NCBI RefSeq assembly: GCF_001632805.1
Contig: NZ_CP007220.1
Span: 2,046,001 to 2,110,000 of the forward strand
Direction: 5' to 3'
DNA length: 64,000 bases
From: Mycobacteroides chelonae CCUG 47445
Lineage (GTDB): Bacteria; Actinomycetota; Actinomycetes; Mycobacteriales; Mycobacteriaceae
In this document: positions 60,446-64,000 of the stretch, in pieces
Layout: each line of letters opens with the position of its first letter
Position numbering within the stretch: position 1 is the first letter of the stretch
Program-made: the position numbers and the translations under genes
Notes under the pieces: model-generated
Database searches by the model: none
The model's input: the letters and a program-made list of their open reading frames with translations, nothing else
Told to the model about the DNA's origin: nothing

Positions 60446-60515
60446 GTCGAGAGGCGTTGCAACGGTTCCGGATCACAGCCCGTGACCGCCACGCTCGGCA
60501 GAGTTAAGGACGCCT
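60446..60515 (+). ncRNA. Candidate SAH (S-adenosylhomocysteine) riboswitch in the metH leader
   Basis: The leader folds as expected for the SAH riboswitch (known before ahcY and metH). P1: GTCGAG (60446-60451) pairs with CTCGGC (60494-60499). A pseudoknot helix pairs AGGCGT (60452-60457) exactly with ACGCCT (60510-60515). Between them are the conserved TGCAA (60458-60462), a P2 hairpin with TCAC-AGCCC-GTGA (60473-60485), and CGCCACGCTCG, which parallels the family CCCAGGCUCG. The ribosome-binding site GGAAGGA (60523-60529) follows by eight bases, so SAH binding could open translation (family members are ON switches). Read by eye, no covariance model run. Confidence 0.78.
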
Positions 60516-60536
60516 TCCGCTCTGGAAGGAATGCAC

Positions 60537-63500
60537 GTGACCAATCTGCAGCCGAATGTCCGACCCGACTGCACGGACGCGCTGACCACTGCTCTCGAAC
60601 AGCGGATCTTGGTAATCGACGGCGCGATGGGTACGGCGATCCAGCGCGACAGGCCCGACGAGGCCGGATACCGCGGCGCTCGGTTCGCCGACTGGCCGAG
60701 TGACCTCATCGGCAATAACGATCTGCTCACTCTGACGCAGCCGCACATCATCGAGGGCATCCACCGTGAGTATCTCGAGGCAGGTGCAGACATCCTCGAG
60801 ACCAATACCTTCAACGCGAACGCGGTATCGCTGTCCGACTACGGCATGGAAGAGCTGAGCTACGAGCTGAACTATGCGGGTGCCGCGCTGGCCCGGGCGG
60901 CCGCCGACGACTACAGCACCCCTGCGAAGCCGCGCTACGTCGCCGGAGCGCTGGGGCCGACCACGCGGACCGCGTCGATTTCACCGGACGTCAACGATCC
61001 CGGAGCCCGCAACGTCTCGTACGACCAGCTGGTCGCCGCCTATCTTGAAGCAGCCAACGGGCTGGTTGACGGCGGTGCCGACATCATCCTCGTGGAGACC
61101 ATCTTCGACTCGCTGAACGCCAAGGCAGCGGTGTTCGCCGTGGAGACGTTATTTGAGCAGCGTGGGCGTCGCTGGCCGATCATCATTTCGGGCACCATCA
61201 CCGACGCGTCCGGACGGACGTTGTCCGGCCAGGTCACCGAGGCATTCTGGAACGCGATCCGGCACGCCAGGCCCATCGCGGTGGGCCTCAACTGCGCCCT
61301 GGGCGCCCCGGAGATGCGGCCCTACATCGCCGAGATGTCGCGCATTGCTGACACGTTCGTCTCCTGCTATCCGAACGCGGGTCTGCCCAACGCCTTCGGC
61401 GAGTACGACGAGTCTCCCGAGCGCCAGGCCGGCTACCTTGCCGAGTTCGCCGAGGACGGCCTGGTCAACCTGGTCGGTGGGTGCTGCGGGACGGCGCCCG
61501 CGCATATCGCTGAGATCGCCAAGGTTGTCGAGGGCATGACGCCGAGGCAGCTGCCGCACGTGCCGGTGGCCACCCGGCTGTCGGGCCTGGAGCCGCTCAA
61601 CATCACCGACGACTCTCTGTTCGTAAACATCGGCGAGCGCACCAACATCACCGGTTCCGCCCGGTTCCGCAACCTGATCAAGGCCGAGGACTACGACACG
61701 GCGCTGTCGGTCGCCCTGCAGCAGGTCGAGGTCGGTGCGCAGGTCATCGACATCAACATGGACGAGGGCATGATCGACGGCGTTGCCGCGATGGATCGGT
61801 TCACCAAGCTGATCGCGGCCGAACCCGACATCAGCCGCGTCCCGGTGATGATCGACTCCTCCAAGTGGGAGGTCATCGAGGCGGGTCTGAAGAACGTGCA
61901 AGGCAAGCCGATCGTCAACTCGATCTCCATGAAGGAGGGCGAGGAGAAGTTCGTCCGCGAAGCGCAGCTGTGCCGCAAGTACGGCGCCGCCGTCGTGGTG
62001 ATGGCCTTCGATGAAACAGGTCAGGCTGACAACTTGGAGCGTCGTAAGGAGATCTGCGGGCGCGCCTACCGGATCCTGACCGAAGAGGTCGGTTTCCCGG
62101 CCGAGGACATCATCTTCGATCCGAACTGCTTCGCGCTGGCGACGGGTATCGAGGAGCACGCGACGTATGGGATCGACTTCATCGAGGCCTGCGCCTGGAT
62201 CAAGGAGAACCTGCCCGGGGTGCACATCTCTGGCGGTATCTCGAACGTGTCGTTCTCGTTCCGCGGCAACAATCCCGTCCGCGAGGCCATCCACGCGGTG
62301 TTCCTGTTCCACGCCATCAAGGCCGGTCTGGACATGGGCATCGTCAATGCCGGCGCACTGGTGCCCTACGACTCGATCGACTCCGAGCTGCGCGAGCGCA
62401 TCGAGGACGTCGTCCTGAACAGACGCGCGGACGCGGCAGAACGGCTCCTGGAGATCGCCGAGCGGTTCAACAGCACGGAGAACTCGGGCGGAGGAGACGA
62501 TCGAGCCGTTCAAGAGTGGCGCAGTCTTCCTGTGCGCGAACGGATTACGCACGCTCTGGTCAAGGGAATCGACGCCCATGTCGATGACGACACCGAGGAG
62601 TTGCGCGCCGAGATCGCCGACGCGGGCGGTCGCCCCATCGAGGTGATCGAGGGTCCACTGATGGACGGCATGAACGTCGTCGGCGACCTCTTCGGTGCGG
62701 GAAAGATGTTTCTGCCGCAGGTGGTGAAGTCGGCCCGGGTGATGAAGAAGGCCGTCGCGTATCTGCTGCCCTTCATCGAGAAGGAAAAAGAAGAGTCCGG
62801 CGCTGCAAAATCCAAGGACACCAACGGCACCATCATCATGGCGACCGTGAAGGGCGACGTCCACGACATCGGCAAGAATATCGTCGGAGTCGTCTTGCAG
62901 TGCAACAACTTCGAAGTGATCGACCTCGGTGTGATGGTGCCCGCCCAGAAGATCCTGGACGCGGCGAAGGAGCACGACGCCGACATCATCGGGTTGTCCG
63001 GCTTGATCACCCCGTCGCTGGACGAGATGGCCAACTTCGCCGTCGAAATGGAACGCGAAGGGCTCCAGATCCCGCTGCTGATCGGTGGCGCGACCACCTC
63101 GCGCGCACACACCGCGGTAAAGATCTCACCACGGCGCAAGGGCCCGGTGGTCTGGGTCAAAGATGCCTCGCGTTCCGTTCCCGTCGCCGCCGCGCTCCTC
63201 GATGACAAGCAGCGGCCAGGACTGCTGGAGGCCACCGAGAAGGACTACGCGTCGCTTCGCGAACGGCATGCACAGAAGAACGAGCGGCCGACGCTGACGC
63301 TGGAGAAGGCCCGCGCCAACCGGACGCCGATCGAGTGGGACGGATACACGCCGCCCGCGCCCGTCATAGGGATTGGGGTTCGGGAGTTTCTGGACTACGA
63401 CATCGCCGAGCTGCGCGAGTACATCGACTGGCAGCCGTTCTTCAACGCCTGGGAGATGAAGGGCCGGTTCCCCGACATCCTCAACAACCCGGCGACTGGC

Positions 63501-64000
63501 GAGGCCGCGCGCAAGCTATACGACGACGCCCAGCAGATGCTGGACACCCTGATCAAGGAGAAGTGGCTGACCGCCAATGGGGTGATCGGCTTCTTCCCCG
63601 CGAATGCGGTGGGTGATGACATCGAGGTCTACACCGACGACACTCGCACTGAGGTGCTGACCACGCTGCATAACCTGCGTCAGCAGGGTGAGCACCGCGA
63701 CGGCATCCCGAACCGGTCGCTGGGCGACTACATCGCGCCCAAGGACACGGGCCTGGCCGACTACGTCGGCGCCTTCGCGGTCACCTCGGGGCTCGGCAGC
63801 CAGGACAAGATCATGGAGTTCAAGGCGGATCTGGACGACTACAGCGCGATCCTGCTGGAGTCGGTCGCCGACCGGCTGGCCGAGGCTTTCGCCGAGCGGA
63901 TGCACCAGCGGGTCCGCAAGGAGTTCTGGGGCTTCCAGCCTGATGAGCAGCTGGACAACGAGGCACTCATCGGCGAGAAGTACCGGGGAATCCGCCCGGC
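60537..64000 (+). CDS. metH: Cobalamin-dependent methionine synthase MetH (3' end outside window)
   Basis: Transfers the methyl group of 5-methyl-THF to homocysteine through cobalamin. 1154 codons are present and the frame is open at the window end. Domains: homocysteine-binding with zinc cysteines ([13 protein letters not shown] near residue 250, [13 protein letters not shown] near 310); pterin-binding ([11 protein letters not shown] near 363); B12 cap; B12-binding with the axial His776 in [14 protein letters not shown]; and most of the AdoMet-activation domain ([14 protein letters not shown]). Only the last few dozen residues are missing by comparison with mycobacterial MetH of about 1190. 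GTG 60537 is chosen because GGAAGGA is well spaced; ATG 60531 is too close to it. Confidence 0.95.
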   Translation, partial: MTNLQPNVRPDCTDALTTALEQRILVIDGAMGTAIQRDRPDEAGYRGARFADWPSDLIGNNDLLTLTQPHIIEGIHREYLEAGADILETNTFNANAVSLSDYGMEELSYELNYAGAALARAAADDYSTPAKPRYVAGALGPTTRTASISPDVNDPGARNVSYDQLVAAYLEAANGLVDGGADIILVETIFDSLNAKAAVFAVETLFEQRGRRWPIIISGTITDASGRTLSGQVTEAFWNAIRHARPIAVGLNCALGAPEMRPYIAEMSRIADTFVSCYPNAGLPNAFGEYDESPERQAGYLAEFAEDGLVNLVGGCCGTAPAHIAEIAKVVEGMTPRQLPHVPVATRLSGLEPLNITDDSLFVNIGERTNITGSARFRNLIKAEDYDTALSVALQQVEVGAQVIDINMDEGMIDGVAAMDRFTKLIAAEPDISRVPVMIDSSKWEVIEAGLKNVQGKPIVNSISMKEGEEKFVREAQLCRKYGAAVVVMAFDETGQADNLERRKEICGRAYRILTEEVGFPAEDIIFDPNCFALATGIEEHATYGIDFIEACAWIKENLPGVHISGGISNVSFSFRGNNPVREAIHAVFLFHAIKAGLDMGIVNAGALVPYDSIDSELRERIEDVVLNRRADAAERLLEIAERFNSTENSGGGDDRAVQEWRSLPVRERITHALVKGIDAHVDDDTEELRAEIADAGGRPIEVIEGPLMDGMNVVGDLFGAGKMFLPQVVKSARVMKKAVAYLLPFIEKEKEESGAAKSKDTNGTIIMATVKGDVHDIGKNIVGVVLQCNNFEVIDLGVMVPAQKILDAAKEHDADIIGLSGLITPSLDEMANFAVEMEREGLQIPLLIGGATTSRAHTAVKISPRRKGPVVWVKDASRSVPVAAALLDDKQRPGLLEATEKDYASLRERHAQKNERPTLTLEKARANRTPIEWDGYTPPAPVIGIGVREFLDYDIAELREYIDWQPFFNAWEMKGRFPDILNNPATGEAARKLYDDAQQMLDTLIKEKWLTANGVIGFFPANAVGDDIEVYTDDTRTEVLTTLHNLRQQGEHRDGIPNRSLGDYIAPKDTGLADYVGAFAVTSGLGSQDKIMEFKADLDDYSAILLESVADRLAEAFAERMHQRVRKEFWGFQPDEQLDNEALIGEKYRGIRP

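Noticed and set aside
60279..60536. Cobalamin riboswitch in the metH leader
   Set aside because: No B12-box-like GCCACTG element is seen and the region is too short for the aptamer. The pairings fit the SAH class instead.
61149..63110. Minus-strand open frame of 653 codons inside metH
   Set aside because: It is the antisense shadow of metH. High GC gives long open frames opposite real genes; the product is low-complexity (many His, Asp, Gly, Arg) and has no start signal or family motif.
1..64000. CRISPR array, insertion sequence or prophage
   Set aside because: No regularly spaced repeats, transposase, integrase or phage genes were found on either strand.

Overview
The window comes from the chromosome of a high-GC actinobacterium. 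Gene content and order point to a rapidly growing mycobacterium, most likely the Mycobacteroides (M. abscessus/chelonae) group. The reasons are a division and cell-wall cluster with no ftsA, a mycothiol gene (mshC), a Wag31/DivIVA protein, an F420-type oxidoreductase, a mycobactin-type siderophore locus, and a gene order from murX/mraY to metH that I recognise as that of M. tuberculosis Rv2156c to Rv2124c with insertions. The species assignment is inference. I see no insertion sequence, prophage or CRISPR array.

Layout. (1) 1-10351: the division and cell wall (dcw) cluster, mraY (3' end)-murD-ftsW-murG-murC-ftsQ-ftsZ-pgeF-yggS-sepF, all on +. (2) 10360-12022: a long perfect hairpin and then an opposite-strand SRPBCC-ArsR-DUF899 operon with two copies of a GCAAC-N5-GTTGC operator. 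This unit splits sepF from yggT. (3) 12157-14631: yggT, wag31/divIVA, an acidic membrane protein and a VanY-like lipoprotein. (4) 14646-16912: a divergent TetR / carboxymuconolactone decarboxylase / metallo-beta-lactamase-fold unit with its own operator. (5) 16943-30098: tRNA-Leu(GAG), housekeeping genes (M20 peptidase, pyrD, uppP, cysQ, mshC) and conserved actinobacterial families (histidine phosphatase, DUF3090, SCO1664-type).

(6) 30115-34461: a compact island with the marks of copper control. It holds three paralogous small secreted proteins, two related small membrane proteins and a histidine-rich CopB-type P-ATPase. Perfect ATACCC-N5-GGGTAT palindromes, which match the mycobacterial RicR copper box, stand before the first gene and inside the ATPase promoter.

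(7) 34442-54303: a mycobactin/nocobactin-type assembly line. A type II thioesterase, an MbtC-like ketosynthase and an MbtD-like AT-KR-ACP run on -, and three NRPSs (MbtE-, MbtF- and MbtB-like) run on +. They diverge from a control region holding two IdeR-type iron boxes. The line ends against a convergent SagB/McbC-type FMN dehydrogenase, which suggests the product carries an oxidised azole (oxazole, as in nocobactin) rather than the oxazoline of classical mycobactin. No MbtA, MbtG, MbtH, MbtI or MbtK homologue lies in the window.

(8) 54579-64000: a lactate-2-monooxygenase-like enzyme, two tandem Mce-associated-like proteins, an amidohydrolase, a TRIC/UPF0126 membrane protein, a PAC2 protein and metH, which is cut by the window end. 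A sequence fitting the SAH-riboswitch fold sits directly before metH. No gene-free stretch exceeds 300 bases.
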